Shown: in pieces, positions 1 through 8,831 of the stretch | How positions within the stretch are numbered: position 1 is the first letter of the stretch | Layout: the number at the start of each line of letters is the position of its first letter | From: UMGS75 sp051872775 | GTDB taxonomy: Bacteria; Bacillota_I; Bacilli_A; ML615J-28; CAG-313 | DNA length: 21,762 nucleotides | NCBI GenBank assembly: GCA_051872775.1 | Contig: JBJEEE010000112.1 | Coordinates: 1 to 21,762, forward strand | Reading direction: 5' to 3' | Position numbers and translations under genes: made by a program | The notes under the pieces: model-generated | Seen by the model: the letters and a program-made list of their open reading frames with translations, nothing else | What the model was told of the DNA's origin: nothing | Databases searched by the model: none

Positions 1-76
1 GGACATTTTCTAAAAATAATTATTAAGACATTATCATAAGTTAAACACATTATAAAAATGATATTACAAAAGTAGC

Positions 77-105
77 TTGCGAAAAAGTTAATCTTGTGAT
101 ATACT
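77..105 (+). promoter_or_regulatory. Promoter of the phosphodiesterase-lipoprotein operon
   Basis: TTGCGA (77-82) and TATACT (100-105) are separated by exactly 17 bases, a good sigma-A-type promoter. Transcription would begin about 7 bases after the -10 box, leaving a very short leader before the ATG at 123. This favours that ATG over the upstream in-frame GTG at 96, which would overlap the promoter. Confidence 0.6.
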
Positions 106-122
106 ATGTATTAGGTGATAAA

Positions 123-641
123 ATGAAACTAATGATTGCATCTGACATCCATGGTAATTTTGAGAACACAAAAATATTAATAGATAAATTTAATAGTAGT
201 AAAGCTGACAAACTAATAATCTTAGGTGATATATATCATGGTTATAGTTATACAGATACAAGAGCAATGATGGATTTATTTAGTACTATATGTACAAAGT
301 TAATTCTTATTAAAGGAAACTGCGATTCAGAATTTGATGTTGAACAATCTACTGTGAGTATGTATAAAGAATATAGTATTAGAGTTAATAGTCGAACAAT
401 ATACTTTAATCACGGTCATCTTGGGTATCCGAATGTATGTTTTAATAAGGGTGACATATATTGTCATGGTCACACTCATATTAATGAAATCGTTGTAAGC
501 GACATTATTAGATGTTGTCCAGGTTCGATAACTTTGCCAAGAGCAAATACTCCCGCAAGTTATATGATTATTGATGAAAAAGGGATTTATATATATAATT
601 TTAATGATTTAATTATTAAGCAATATTTATTTGAGGTGTAA
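123..641 (+). CDS. yfcE: YfcE/MJ0936-family metallophosphoesterase
   Basis: A 172-residue calcineurin-like phosphodiesterase of the small YfcE type, which hydrolyses phosphodiester bonds using two bound metals; the natural substrate is not known. All family motifs are present in order: SDIHGN (residues 7-12), LGD (34-36), GNCD (65-68), NHGH (96-99) and GHTH (116-119). There is no signal peptide, so the protein should be cytoplasmic. The length is close to E. coli YfcE (about 184). The chosen ATG has AGGTGA five bases upstream and sits just after the promoter at 77-105. It is followed after one base by the lipoprotein gene, so the two should be co-transcribed, although no functional link is evident. 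The family assignment is strong; the gene symbol is by similarity only. Confidence 0.88.
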   Translation: MKLMIASDIHGNFENTKILIDKFNSSKADKLIILGDIYHGYSYTDTRAMMDLFSTICTKLILIKGNCDSEFDVEQSTVSMYKEYSIRVNSRTIYFNHGHLGYPNVCFNKGDIYCHGHTHINEIVVSDIIRCCPGSITLPRANTPASYMIIDEKGIYIYNFNDLIIKQYLFEV

Positions 642-642
642 T

Positions 643-2736
643 ATGAAAAATAAGATGATATATATATTTATTGCATTTCTTTTTATATTTTTTCTTTCTA
701 GTTGTAATAAAACAGTAACAATTACTTTATGTCCAATGAATGGCGAAGAAAGCGAGAAGATAACTATAAAAGCTAATCAAGAAATTAGTAATTTAAAAAG
801 CTTTTCCAATCCAGGATATTCCTTTGGGGGATGGTATTATGATATGGGGTTAAAAAATAAAGTTGAGTTTCCACTAACTGTCAATAAAAGCATCACTTTA
901 TATGGAGGATGGTACGAAAATTTAAATTTTGAGTTTGATGAAGTAAATAAGCAATATATTGTATCCAGTGTAAAATATAGCGATAAAGTAATTGAAATAC
1001 CATCGATATATAAGTTTTATCCTGTAACTAAAATCGGACCATCGGCTTTTTTTAGCAATGAAATAGTAGAAAAAGTTATTATTCCTGATACGATTACCGA
1101 AATAGGAGAAAGTGCTTTTGCATATTGTGAAAATTTAAAAAGTATCAATATACCTGACACAGTTACAAAAATAGGCAATAAGGCTTTTAATAATTGTACG
1201 AATTTAGTCTTTAATAATATAAATGGACTTAAGTATATTGATAATTGGCTAATAGATGCAACCACAGCCATCATGAGAAATGACGAACTATTAGATTCAA
1301 CGATTGGAATATGCCCCTATGCTTTTTATCAAAACCAGAACTTAGATAAAGTCATTATACCTTCTAAGGTTAAAGCAATATTTGAAGGAACATTTGAAGA
1401 ATCGAGTATTAAAGAACTTGTAATTGGCGATCAACTTGAATCAATAGATATATATGCTTTTAAAAATACCATAAATCTAGAGTCTGTAGACGTATCGGTT
1501 AATAATAATTATTTTTCTAGTTCCAATGGTGTTCTTTATAATAAAGAACAAACGAAACTAATACTTTATCCTTCATCAAAAGAGAATACTGAATATTCAA
1601 TTCTACCAACAACTATCATCATTGGTAAACGCTCATGTATGAATAATCCTTACTTAAAACACTTAACTTTTTCGAATAAAATAGAAGTAATTGAAGAATA
1701 TGCTTTTTACAATTGTAGTAATCTAGAATCAGTAAACTTTAATGACCAATTAAAAGTCATTTCCCAAAATGCTTTTAGATTATGTGGTAGTCTTACTGAT
1801 ATAATTATTCCAAGTAGTGTTGAGAAAATTGAAACAAACGCATTTGCATTTTGCAATAATGTTGTTCGTATGGAACTTCCATTAACTATTAATGATAATA
1901 CAATTACTATTAGTTATTTATTTGGTGAAGATTTAAAATCATTAAAATCAATCGAACAACTTACGATATTAGGAACATCTACACTTAGAAACAATGTCTT
2001 AAAAGGACTAGTAAATCTAAAAAAATTAACCCTTGATGGAGCCATAACAAACATTGAATCATCGTCATTTATTGATTGTTCAAATATTACTTCTTTGTCA
2101 ATTAGTGATAATACACACTATAAAATTGATAATAATATTTTGTATACTATCGATGGAAAAAAACTAATATGGTGTATGCCTTATAATGAAAACGAAATAA
2201 TCAACATCTTACCAACAACACTAGTTATCTATGCTAATGCATTTAAAGATGTAACAAAAGTAAGGGAAATTGTTTTAAATAAAGAACTTAAAGAGATTCA
2301 AACCAATGCATTCAATAGTTTATTAGAACTAAAAAAATTGGTGATTGATGAAAATGTTGATATTACAGAACAAGATATATGCATCAACACTCCAGGAGTA
2401 ACTATCTATGTTATTAGTAAGTCAAAGGGAGAAAATTGGTGTGAAGGTTGGAATACTTTTAATTATCCAGTTGTATGGGGAGCGTTATTTCCTAAGATTA
2501 TTGTTGATCAATATGAGCGACATATCAATATAGAAGAAACTACTACTTTTTCATTTGATGTAATGGATGCCCCTGAAAATTATGAAGTAATCATTACTTA
2601 TGATAATGACGGGGTTGGATTAATATCTGATAATACGGTAATTGGCGTTAAGGATGGTATAATAATTATCTCATTTGAGGTAAAAGGATATCCTGATTCT
2701 AGATGTTGTTTATATATATATGTTGGAAATATATAA
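643..2736 (+). CDS. BspA-like leucine-rich-repeat surface lipoprotein
   Basis: A 697-residue predicted lipoprotein. Residues 1-21 form a signal peptide ending in the lipobox LSSC, with Cys21 as the lipidation site. Residues about 25-92 resemble a Listeria-Bacteroides (Flg_new/InlB B) repeat, with the typical GYSFGGW motif and ITLYGGW ending. Residues about 110-600 are BspA-type leucine-rich repeats (LRR_5): recurring units of the form IG-x-x-AF-x-x-C-x-x-L-x-x-(I/V)-x-IP. The last 80 or so residues look like a bacterial Ig-like domain. Proteins of this build are displayed on the outer face of the membrane and commonly mediate adhesion. The start at 643 has GAGGTG upstream; four upstream in-frame codons are not needed. 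It follows the phosphodiesterase gene by one base and ends at a hairpin shared with the convergent ABC gene. The ligand is unknown. Confidence 0.85.
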   Translation: MKNKMIYIFIAFLFIFFLSSCNKTVTITLCPMNGEESEKITIKANQEISNLKSFSNPGYSFGGWYYDMGLKNKVEFPLTVNKSITLYGGWYENLNFEFDEVNKQYIVSSVKYSDKVIEIPSIYKFYPVTKIGPSAFFSNEIVEKVIIPDTITEIGESAFAYCENLKSINIPDTVTKIGNKAFNNCTNLVFNNINGLKYIDNWLIDATTAIMRNDELLDSTIGICPYAFYQNQNLDKVIIPSKVKAIFEGTFEESSIKELVIGDQLESIDIYAFKNTINLESVDVSVNNNYFSSSNGVLYNKEQTKLILYPSSKENTEYSILPTTIIIGKRSCMNNPYLKHLTFSNKIEVIEEYAFYNCSNLESVNFNDQLKVISQNAFRLCGSLTDIIIPSSVEKIETNAFAFCNNVVRMELPLTINDNTITISYLFGEDLKSLKSIEQLTILGTSTLRNNVLKGLVNLKKLTLDGAITNIESSSFIDCSNITSLSISDNTHYKIDNNILYTIDGKKLIWCMPYNENEIINILPTTLVIYANAFKDVTKVREIVLNKELKEIQTNAFNSLLELKKLVIDENVDITEQDICINTPGVTIYVISKSKGENWCEGWNTFNYPVVWGALFPKIIVDQYERHINIEETTTFSFDVMDAPENYEVIITYDNDGVGLISDNTVIGVKDGIIIISFEVKGYPDSRCCLYIYVGNI

Positions 2737-2774
2737 AAAAATTAGTAGCACAATAAAGTGTTACTAATTTTTTT
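2735..2774. terminator. Bidirectional rho-independent terminator
   Basis: An A-run, a stem of about 12 pairs (ATTAGTA-CAC paired with GTG-TACTAAT, one unpaired base), a short AT loop and a T-run. It lies between two convergent genes and overlaps the ABC transporter's stop codon, so it can end transcripts from both sides. Confidence 0.8.
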
Positions 2775-4512
2775 CATCTTTAAATTGATATTGATATAAT
2801 TGATGATATAAACCATCTTTTTGAAGAAGTTCATCATGGGTTCCTCGTTCAACGATGCCATCTTTAGTGATAACGATAATCTCATCGGCATTTTTAACCG
2901 TTGAAAGTCGATGTGCAACCACGATAGTTGTTCGTCCAATACTTAATTTTTCAAGTGATTGTTGAATCATCATTTCTGATATTGTATCAAGAGCCGAAGT
3001 AGCTTCATCTAGAATAAGAATGGGTGGATTCTTTAAAAAAGCTCTTGCAATAGATATACGTTGTTTTTGACCACCAGATAACTTAATACCACGTTCTCCA
3101 ACATAAGTATCATAACCATTTTCAAGTGTCATAATAAAATCATGAATATTAGCTGACTTGGCAGCCTCAATAATTTCCTCATCACTTGCATTTAGATTGC
3201 CATAAGCAATATTTTCACGTACGGTACCACCAAATAAGAAAACATCTTGTGTAACAATACCAATATTTTGACGAAGAGAACTAAGTGAATAAGTTCTTAT
3301 ATCAGTTCCATCGATAGTAATTTTACCATCCAGTATTTCATAAAATCGTGGAATCAAATGGCAGATAGTTGTTTTCCCTCCTCCCGATGGTCCAACTAAA
3401 GCAAGTGTAGTTCCTTTTTTAATAGTGAAAGATAAGTCTTTTAAAACAAGTGATTGCTCATCATCTGCAAGTGCATCTCTACTTTTATATTTAAAACTTA
3501 CTTTATCAAATGTAATGTCGCTTTTAAATGATTCAAGGGTTATTGGATTATCACATTCTTTTTCCATTTCTTCATTCATGATTTCTTGGAATCTAGCAAA
3601 TCCAGTCATACCACTTTGTATTTGTTCATATATAGCAATTAATGTTCTAATAGGACTAATAATCATTGTAATGTATAGAATAGCAGCAGTGAATTGTCCT
3701 GGTCCAATTAAATCAAAACATAAGAATAAACCACTTGAAACAATAATAACTAGATAAAGAAAATCGGTAAAAAAGCTCATCCCAGAACCAAAAATTCCCA
3801 TCTGTTTATACGCCATAGCTCTTGCTTGTTTAAAGTTAGTATTAGCTTTTTCAAACTTTTGTTCTTCATAGTTTTTAGCATTGTATGCACGAGATACTCT
3901 AATGCCAGATATTGAACTTTCTACTTCAGCATTAATTTCCCCTGTTTTGATTCTCATTTCCGAAAAAGCATCTCGCATTTTCTTTCTTCTTTGAATGGCG
4001 AAAAGAACGATAAAAGGAATAATAACAAATACAATTAAGGTTAAACGGTAATCAACAAAAATGATCATCATTACAAAGGCACCTATTAGAGATATAACAG
4101 ATAAGAATAAATCTTCAGGTCCATGATGTGCAAGTTCTGAAATATCCATTAAATCATTGATTATTCTTGACATAATTGTACCTGTTTTATTTTCATCGAG
4201 ATATGAGAAAGGAAGAGATTGTAAGTGGGTAAATAAGTCTTTTCGCATATCACCTTGAATACGCACACCGACAATGTGACCCCAATATTGGATAACAAAA
4301 TTAAGAAACGCCTTAATTATATATATACCAAGTAGAATTGAACATAAGATAATAATCATTTGCCAATCCTTTTCTACAGAATATTTATCAACAATCAGTT
4401 GGGCAATCATAGGATATACAATATTGCATATTGCGACAAATAAAGCACAAATCATATCGATGGTGAATAATCTTAGATGTGGCTTATAATATGACATAAA
4501 TTTTTTTAACAT
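2764..4512 (-). CDS. ABC exporter, fused permease and ATPase (MsbA/LmrA/YfiB type)
   Basis: A 582-residue half-transporter that would act as a dimer, using ATP to export lipids, drugs or peptides; the substrate cannot be told from sequence. Residues 1 to about 320 are a six-helix exporter membrane domain. The nucleotide-binding domain follows, with Walker A GPSGGGKTT (about residue 373), signature LSGGQKQR (about 477), Walker B ILILDEATSALD (about 500) and the H-loop AHRLST (about 532). All catalytic motifs are intact. The start codon has AAAGGAG upstream, and the gene has its own promoter in the divergent region shared with acetate kinase. No partner half-transporter is adjacent, so a homodimer is likely. 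It ends in TAG inside the bidirectional terminator. Confidence 0.93.
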   Translation of the reverse strand: MLKKFMSYYKPHLRLFTIDMICALFVAICNIVYPMIAQLIVDKYSVEKDWQMIIILCSILLGIYIIKAFLNFVIQYWGHIVGVRIQGDMRKDLFTHLQSLPFSYLDENKTGTIMSRIINDLMDISELAHHGPEDLFLSVISLIGAFVMMIIFVDYRLTLIVFVIIPFIVLFAIQRRKKMRDAFSEMRIKTGEINAEVESSISGIRVSRAYNAKNYEEQKFEKANTNFKQARAMAYKQMGIFGSGMSFFTDFLYLVIIVSSGLFLCFDLIGPGQFTAAILYITMIISPIRTLIAIYEQIQSGMTGFARFQEIMNEEMEKECDNPITLESFKSDITFDKVSFKYKSRDALADDEQSLVLKDLSFTIKKGTTLALVGPSGGGKTTICHLIPRFYEILDGKITIDGTDIRTYSLSSLRQNIGIVTQDVFLFGGTVRENIAYGNLNASDEEIIEAAKSANIHDFIMTLENGYDTYVGERGIKLSGGQKQRISIARAFLKNPPILILDEATSALDTISEMMIQQSLEKLSIGRTTIVVAHRLSTVKNADEIIVITKDGIVERGTHDELLQKDGLYHQLYQYQFKDEKN

Positions 4513-4538
4513 ATAGTGACTCCTTTCGATTCTAATTA

Positions 4539-4566
4539 ATTATATCAAAAATTTTATAAAAGTCAA
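4539..4566 (-). promoter_or_regulatory. Promoter of the ABC exporter gene
   Basis: On the minus strand, TTGACT (plus-strand 4561-4566) and TATAAT (4539-4544) are 16 bases apart, close to the sigma-A consensus. The leader before the ATG at 4512 is about 20 bases and contains AAAGGAG. Confidence 0.75.
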
Positions 4567-4619
4567 ACAATTGATTTTTTAAATAAATGTACTGATTAAT
4601 GGCATATTTTTACTAATTA

Positions 4620-4628
4620 TGATATAAT
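4620..4628 (+). promoter_or_regulatory. Extended -10 promoter of ackA
   Basis: TGATATAAT fits an extended -10 element (TGnTATAAT). The -35 region 17 bases upstream (TGGCAT) is weak, which suits an extended -10 promoter. The predicted leader is about 25 bases and carries GGAGG at 4645-4649. Confidence 0.65.
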
Positions 4629-4659
4629 ATCATTGATAAAATGTGGAGGTACAAATAAA

Positions 4660-5859
4660 ATGAGTAAAATAATGGCGGTTAATGCAGGCAGTTCATCATT
4701 AAAATTTCAATTACTTGAAATGCCTGAAGAAGTAGTAATTACAGAAGGATTAGTAGAAATGATTGGTCTTGCACAACCAAATTTTGTAATAAAATTTAAT
4801 GGGGTTAAAGAAGAAAAACCCGTAAAAGCTGCTAATCATGAAGAAGCTGTACAAATACTATTAGATGCATTACTTGAAAAACATATTGTAAAAAGTTTAG
4901 ATGAAATTGTAGGAGTAGGTCATCGTATCTTACATTGTGGTGATAAATATCAAGATTCAGTTGTTATGGATGATGAAGCAATAAGAGTAGTTGAATCTGT
5001 TAGCGACCTTGGCCCTCTTCATAATCCCGCAAACTTAACAGGTATTAGAGCATTCAAAAAAGCTTTACCAAATGTAGTTCAAGTTGGTGTTTTTGATACA
5101 TCATTCCATCTAACAATGGATGAAGAAGCATATATGTATGCAGTACCATATGAATGGTATGAAAAATATCACGTTCGTAAATATGGTTTTCATGGAACTA
5201 GTTATAAATTTGTTTCAGCTGAAACAGCAAAAAGATTAGGTGAACCTATTGAATCATTGAGAATGATTGTTGCTCACTTAGGTAATGGTGCAAGTCTTGC
5301 GGCTATAAAAGGGGGAAAAGTTGTAGATACATCGATGGGACTTACTCCACTTGATGGTATTCCAATGGGAACAAGAAGTGGTTCAATAGATCCTGCAATC
5401 ATTGAATTTATAGCTAGAAAAGAGAATTTATCAGCATCAGAAATTAATACAATTTTAAATAAAAAATCAGGTTATATCGGATTTTTCCATGAAAGTAGTG
5501 ACGCAAGAAAATTGAGAGAAGCACAAGCCAATGGTGATCATAAAGCAGATTTAATTTTAAGAATGCAAGAAAAACGTATCGTTGACTATATTGGAAGTTA
5601 CTATGCATATATGGGTGGATGTGATGTTTTAGTATTTACTGCTGGTATTGGTGAAAAATCACCTCAAACAAGAGCAGAAATCTGTGCTAGATTAAAAGAA
5701 CCATTTGGTGTTGAAATTGATGAAGAACTAAATGCAAAAGTTAAAGGAACATTTGCACAAATTTCTACACCTAATTCTAAAATCAAAGTATTGGTTGTTC
5801 CTACAAACGAAGAATTAATGATTGCCCGCGATGTAATGAGACTTGGTAACATCAAGTAA
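4660..5859 (+). CDS. ackA: Acetate kinase
   Basis: A 399-residue cytoplasmic acetate kinase, the normal length for the family. It converts acetyl phosphate and ADP to acetate and ATP, the final energy-yielding step of fermentative acetate production, usually paired with phosphotransacetylase, which is not in this window. Recognisable ASKHA-fold motifs include NAGSSSLKFQ at the N-terminus, GHRILHCGDKY, FDTSFH (about 145-150), KYGFHGTSY (about 173), AHLGNGASL (about 205), GTRSGSIDP (about 238) and FTAGIGEKSP (about 326). The ATG at 4660 has GGAGG at optimal distance; an upstream in-frame TTG would lie next to the -10 box and is rejected. The gene is a single transcription unit with its own promoter and terminator. 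Confidence 0.97.
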   Translation: MSKIMAVNAGSSSLKFQLLEMPEEVVITEGLVEMIGLAQPNFVIKFNGVKEEKPVKAANHEEAVQILLDALLEKHIVKSLDEIVGVGHRILHCGDKYQDSVVMDDEAIRVVESVSDLGPLHNPANLTGIRAFKKALPNVVQVGVFDTSFHLTMDEEAYMYAVPYEWYEKYHVRKYGFHGTSYKFVSAETAKRLGEPIESLRMIVAHLGNGASLAAIKGGKVVDTSMGLTPLDGIPMGTRSGSIDPAIIEFIARKENLSASEINTILNKKSGYIGFFHESSDARKLREAQANGDHKADLILRMQEKRIVDYIGSYYAYMGGCDVLVFTAGIGEKSPQTRAEICARLKEPFGVEIDEELNAKVKGTFAQISTPNSKIKVLVVPTNEELMIARDVMRLGNIK

Positions 5860-5866
5860 TAAGGAT

Positions 5867-5903
5867 AAAAATAGGTATGCTTTGAGTAAAGTATACCTTT
5901 TAT
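5867..5903 (+). terminator. Rho-independent terminator of ackA
   Basis: A hairpin with stem AAAATAGGTAT-CTTT against AAAG-ATACCTTTTAT and loop GAGT, just after the ackA stop codon and before the ftsZ promoter. Confidence 0.75.
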
Positions 5904-5930
5904 GCTTCATAAAAATAAAATATACATACC

Positions 5931-5959
5931 TTGACTTTTATTCGTGTTTTTGGTATAAT
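5931..5959 (+). promoter_or_regulatory. Promoter of ftsZ
   Basis: TTGACT (5931-5936) and TATAAT (5954-5959) with a 17-base spacer, near-consensus sigma A. The untranslated leader is about 60 bases and ends in AGAAGGGA before the ATG. The strength suits an abundant division protein. Confidence 0.82.
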
Positions 5960-6024
5960 CTAAATACTATGAGTATGTAAAAAATAGTATATAAAATATC
6001 CTAATATATAGAAGGGAATGATAA

Positions 6025-7155
6025 ATGATGAATATTAATGATGAAATGTTCTCAACAAAACCAGTTTTGAAAGTAATTGGTGTTGGTGGCGGTGGTGGTA
6101 ATGCTATAAACCGAATGATTGAAAATGATATTCGTGAAGTAGAATATATCGCAATCAATACAGACTGTCAGGTTTTACGTTTATCAAAAGCAGAGACAAG
6201 AATTCAAATTGGAAAACAAATTACGAAAGGCCTTGGTGCAGGCGCAAACCCAGAAGTAGGAAGAAAAGCTGCAGAAGAGTCGGAAGAAGAAATAAAAGAA
6301 GCCATCTCTGGGGCTGATTTAGTTTTCATCACAACTGGTATGGGTGGTGGAACTGGTACTGGTGCAGCTCCTGTTATCGCTAGAATTGCGAAAGAACTTG
6401 GCTGTGTTGTTGTAGGTATCGTAACTAAACCATTTGGATTTGAAGGAAAACGCCGTATGCAACATGCACTTCAAGGTATTGAAGAAATGAAGCCATTTGT
6501 AGATACTTTAATTATTGTTCCAAATGATAAATTACTTGATATCATTGGTACTAATACAACATATTTACAAGCATTTGCGGAAGCAGATAAAGTCTTACTT
6601 CAAGGGGTAAAAGGAATATCAGAAATTATTGCATTACCAGGATTAATCAATGTTGACTTTGCGGATGTTAAAACAGTATTATCAGGCAAAGGAACAGCTC
6701 TAATGGGTATTGGTATTGCAAGTGGTCCAAACCGTGCAGTACAGGCTGCTAGAATGGCAATAAGTAGCCCACTTCTTGAAATTGATATCAACGGAGCTAC
6801 TGATGCAATTGTTCAAATTACTGGTGATGATGGTATGACAATGAAAGAAGTAGATGAAGTAATTGCGGAAATTCAAAATGCATCATCTACAGAAATCGAT
6901 ATAATTCATGGAACGGGATTAAACTATGAATTAAATGGTGAAATTGTTGTAACGGTAATTGCAACAGGATTTGATCTTCAAAAAGAATCATCCATTAATA
7001 GTTCATCCCCATCAGTTCAACCACAACCACAAGAAGAAACAAAACGCTATGTTCCTCATGTTGGAGGAGGAACAACTGCTCAAGAAACTGAAGGAAAAGA
7101 AGTCAAAGAAACAATGGTTCCAAGTTGGCTTCAAAATAGATATCGTAAACCATAA
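6025..7155 (+). CDS. ftsZ: Cell division protein FtsZ
   Basis: A 376-residue tubulin-like GTPase that polymerises into the cytokinetic ring at midcell. Residues about 20-31 carry the glycine-rich GGGGGNAINRM loop, about 108-114 the tubulin signature GGGTGTG, and about 209-216 the T7 catalytic loop NVDFADVK that completes the GTPase site of the next subunit. A short Gln/Pro-rich linker (about 325-362) leads to the conserved C-terminal peptide VPSWLQNRYRKP, which in relatives binds membrane tethers such as FtsA or SepF. The start is one of two adjacent ATGs (6025 or 6028), with AGAAGGGA upstream. Unlike in many bacteria it is not next to ftsA or the dcw cluster; it has its own promoter and terminator. 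Confidence 0.98.
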   Translation: MMNINDEMFSTKPVLKVIGVGGGGGNAINRMIENDIREVEYIAINTDCQVLRLSKAETRIQIGKQITKGLGAGANPEVGRKAAEESEEEIKEAISGADLVFITTGMGGGTGTGAAPVIARIAKELGCVVVGIVTKPFGFEGKRRMQHALQGIEEMKPFVDTLIIVPNDKLLDIIGTNTTYLQAFAEADKVLLQGVKGISEIIALPGLINVDFADVKTVLSGKGTALMGIGIASGPNRAVQAARMAISSPLLEIDINGATDAIVQITGDDGMTMKEVDEVIAEIQNASSTEIDIIHGTGLNYELNGEIVVTVIATGFDLQKESSINSSSPSVQPQPQEETKRYVPHVGGGTTAQETEGKEVKETMVPSWLQNRYRKP

Positions 7156-7167
7156 TTGATTATTTGA

Positions 7168-7215
7168 TAAAAAAACAGATTATATGTCATTAAATGAACT
7201 ATAGTCTGCTTTTTT
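7168..7215 (+). terminator. Rho-independent terminator of ftsZ
   Basis: An A-run and CAGATTATA pair with TATAGTCTG followed by C and a run of six T, separated by a loop of about 15 bases. It lies directly after the ftsZ stop. Confidence 0.65.
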
Positions 7216-7266
7216 AAATTTAAATAAAAAACCCAAATGTTTTTAATAATTGAAGGAGTTATATAT

Positions 7267-8076
7267 ATGTCAAGAGAAGAACGAGAAGCTCGTGAAAAAT
7301 TGGAAAAAGAAAAAGAAAAACAATTGTCAGAAAGCATTCAATTAAATTGCCTAGTTGATTTTGAAAGAAAAGTAGGGGTAAAAAATCCATTAAGGTATCA
7401 AAATGATAATGAATATTGGGGATATTTGGGGACAAAGCTTGCTTATGGCAAAGCACGGATTACGATATACTTTGAATTTGATGAAATTGGAACAATTGGC
7501 TCAATGTATGTTGATTTAAATGATGTTTATGAAAAATATATGACTGATAAATATTATAGTTTTTATGAGTTTATCAAACGATTAAATTGGGGAAGACGTC
7601 AATTTAATGTTGAAGAAGATTGGGCACCAATGAATGATTATGAAACAACTAGAATGGTTGTTACCTCTACTTCATATAATCCTAATATTGAATTTAATGA
7701 ATATGTTCATTGGGGTGCTGCCTTATACGATTTAATAGATATTTTAAATAGTATAACCGATTTAAATGTAAAAAAATATTCAAGTGATGAATTACTAGAT
7801 ATTACCGCAAAAAAATGGCTTGTAAAAGGATTGACAGTATTAGTCTTACCTAGTTTATTAGGTATAGCATTTGGTGCATTTTTAATATCCAAGGCTATTG
7901 CTAAGACTTTTATTCCTTTTCTAGGTTGGTTATTAGGCATTATATTAATTCTCGTATTTTTGTTTCTTTTATCTGTAGGTATATCTCTAGCATTCTCCGA
8001 TCCTAAAAATTTGAAGAATAATACACTACATATAAAAGAAGAAAATTATAAAAATAGATCACCGAAAGGAAGATAA
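7267..8076 (+). CDS. Unrecognised protein with two C-terminal membrane helices
   Basis: A 269-residue protein of no family I recognise. Residues 1 to about 25 are almost all charged (Glu/Arg/Lys-rich, short coiled coil). A soluble aromatic-rich domain follows (about 30-180). Two hydrophobic helices sit at about 181-205 and 214-243, and the tail is basic. The layout predicts an inner-membrane protein with its bulk in the cytoplasm. The ATG at 7267 has GAAGGAG upstream; an extension to the in-frame ATG at 7237 would lack a ribosome site. It is followed five bases later by another membrane-protein gene, and the pair shares a terminator at 8694, so the two probably work together. Confidence 0.7.
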   Translation: MSREEREAREKLEKEKEKQLSESIQLNCLVDFERKVGVKNPLRYQNDNEYWGYLGTKLAYGKARITIYFEFDEIGTIGSMYVDLNDVYEKYMTDKYYSFYEFIKRLNWGRRQFNVEEDWAPMNDYETTRMVVTSTSYNPNIEFNEYVHWGAALYDLIDILNSITDLNVKKYSSDELLDITAKKWLVKGLTVLVLPSLLGIAFGAFLISKAIAKTFIPFLGWLLGIILILVFLFLLSVGISLAFSDPKNLKNNTLHIKEENYKNRSPKGR

Positions 8077-8081
8077 TAATT

Positions 8082-8663
8082 ATGCGTTATAATATGTTGA
8101 CTTTTTTAGCGAATTCTACAGAAGATCCTATATGGGGAATTGTAAAAATTGTTTTAGCTGGTATGGCAATAATTATTGGTTTTAGTATTGTTATGGCCTA
8201 TATAAATAGATATGCATTTATTCGTTATGGTGTAATGATAGCTGCCGCAATCTTCCTAACCATTACAGCATTTAAGAGCGGATATAACTTTGTTAATTGG
8301 TCTGAGAAATCAACTTGGAATGTTCTTATAAAAGAAATCGCAGCATGCTTCTTCTTTTTATGTGCTTTCTTCTGCGATGTTGCTTTTAATTCATATTATG
8401 AATGGGAAGGACGTGTAGTAGAACATTTCTTTTCTGAACCAGAGTATATCGAAGAATATAAAGAAAAAGATCATTTCTGGTCGGTTGTATTTTCTTGTTT
8501 TGTCCTTGCATTTGCCCTTGTTGCATTCTTTACCGCTTTATTAAGTGATATTGTATATGGAAAGAATAGTCATATCCTTCTAGGTTGGTTTGGTGTAGCA
8601 CTTCTTGTCATTATTGCTTTAAAATTTATTGGAGTAGTTATTAAAATTAGAAGAAATAGCTAA
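8082..8663 (+). CDS. Unrecognised polytopic membrane protein
   Basis: A 193-residue, very hydrophobic protein with about five predicted membrane helices (roughly 20-41, 48-67, 84-103, 129-150 and 158-182). A Glu/Tyr-rich stretch lies between the third and fourth helices (around 105-128). No motif identifies a function. The start at 8082 has AAAGGAAG about ten bases upstream; an in-frame ATG at 8094 is an alternative. It lies five bases after the preceding two-helix protein gene and ends at a strong terminator, forming a two-gene unit. Confidence 0.68.
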   Translation: MRYNMLTFLANSTEDPIWGIVKIVLAGMAIIIGFSIVMAYINRYAFIRYGVMIAAAIFLTITAFKSGYNFVNWSEKSTWNVLIKEIAACFFFLCAFFCDVAFNSYYEWEGRVVEHFFSEPEYIEEYKEKDHFWSVVFSCFVLAFALVAFFTALLSDIVYGKNSHILLGWFGVALLVIIALKFIGVVIKIRRNS

Positions 8664-8693
8664 ACTAATATGTCATTTATCTAATAAAATGCT

Positions 8694-8724
8694 AAAAAAG
8701 CTCTTTAATCAAGAGCTTTTTATT
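8694..8724 (+). terminator. Rho-independent terminator
   Basis: A perfect stem AAAAAGCTCTT against AAGAGCTTTTT with loop TAATC and trailing T/A-rich sequence. It closes the two-gene membrane-protein unit and insulates it from the rhs region. No convincing promoter could be picked in the very AT-rich 100 bases that follow. Confidence 0.88.
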
Positions 8725-8831
8725 AAAATAAATCATTGATATTAATATTACATAGATTAAATATCATTAAAATAATACACATATAGATTTATATTATACA
8801 TAATAATCATATGATAATAGGAAGGTTAACA

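Noticed and set aside
1017..1274. Open frame on the minus strand inside the lipoprotein gene
   Set aside because: It is a by-product of the repeat-rich coding sequence opposite; no ribosome site and no recognisable domain.
8725..8831. Promoter for the nucleotidyltransferase-rhs unit
   Set aside because: Several TATATT/TATTAT-like boxes occur in this AT-rich stretch, but none has a credible -35 at 16-18 bases, so I could not choose one.
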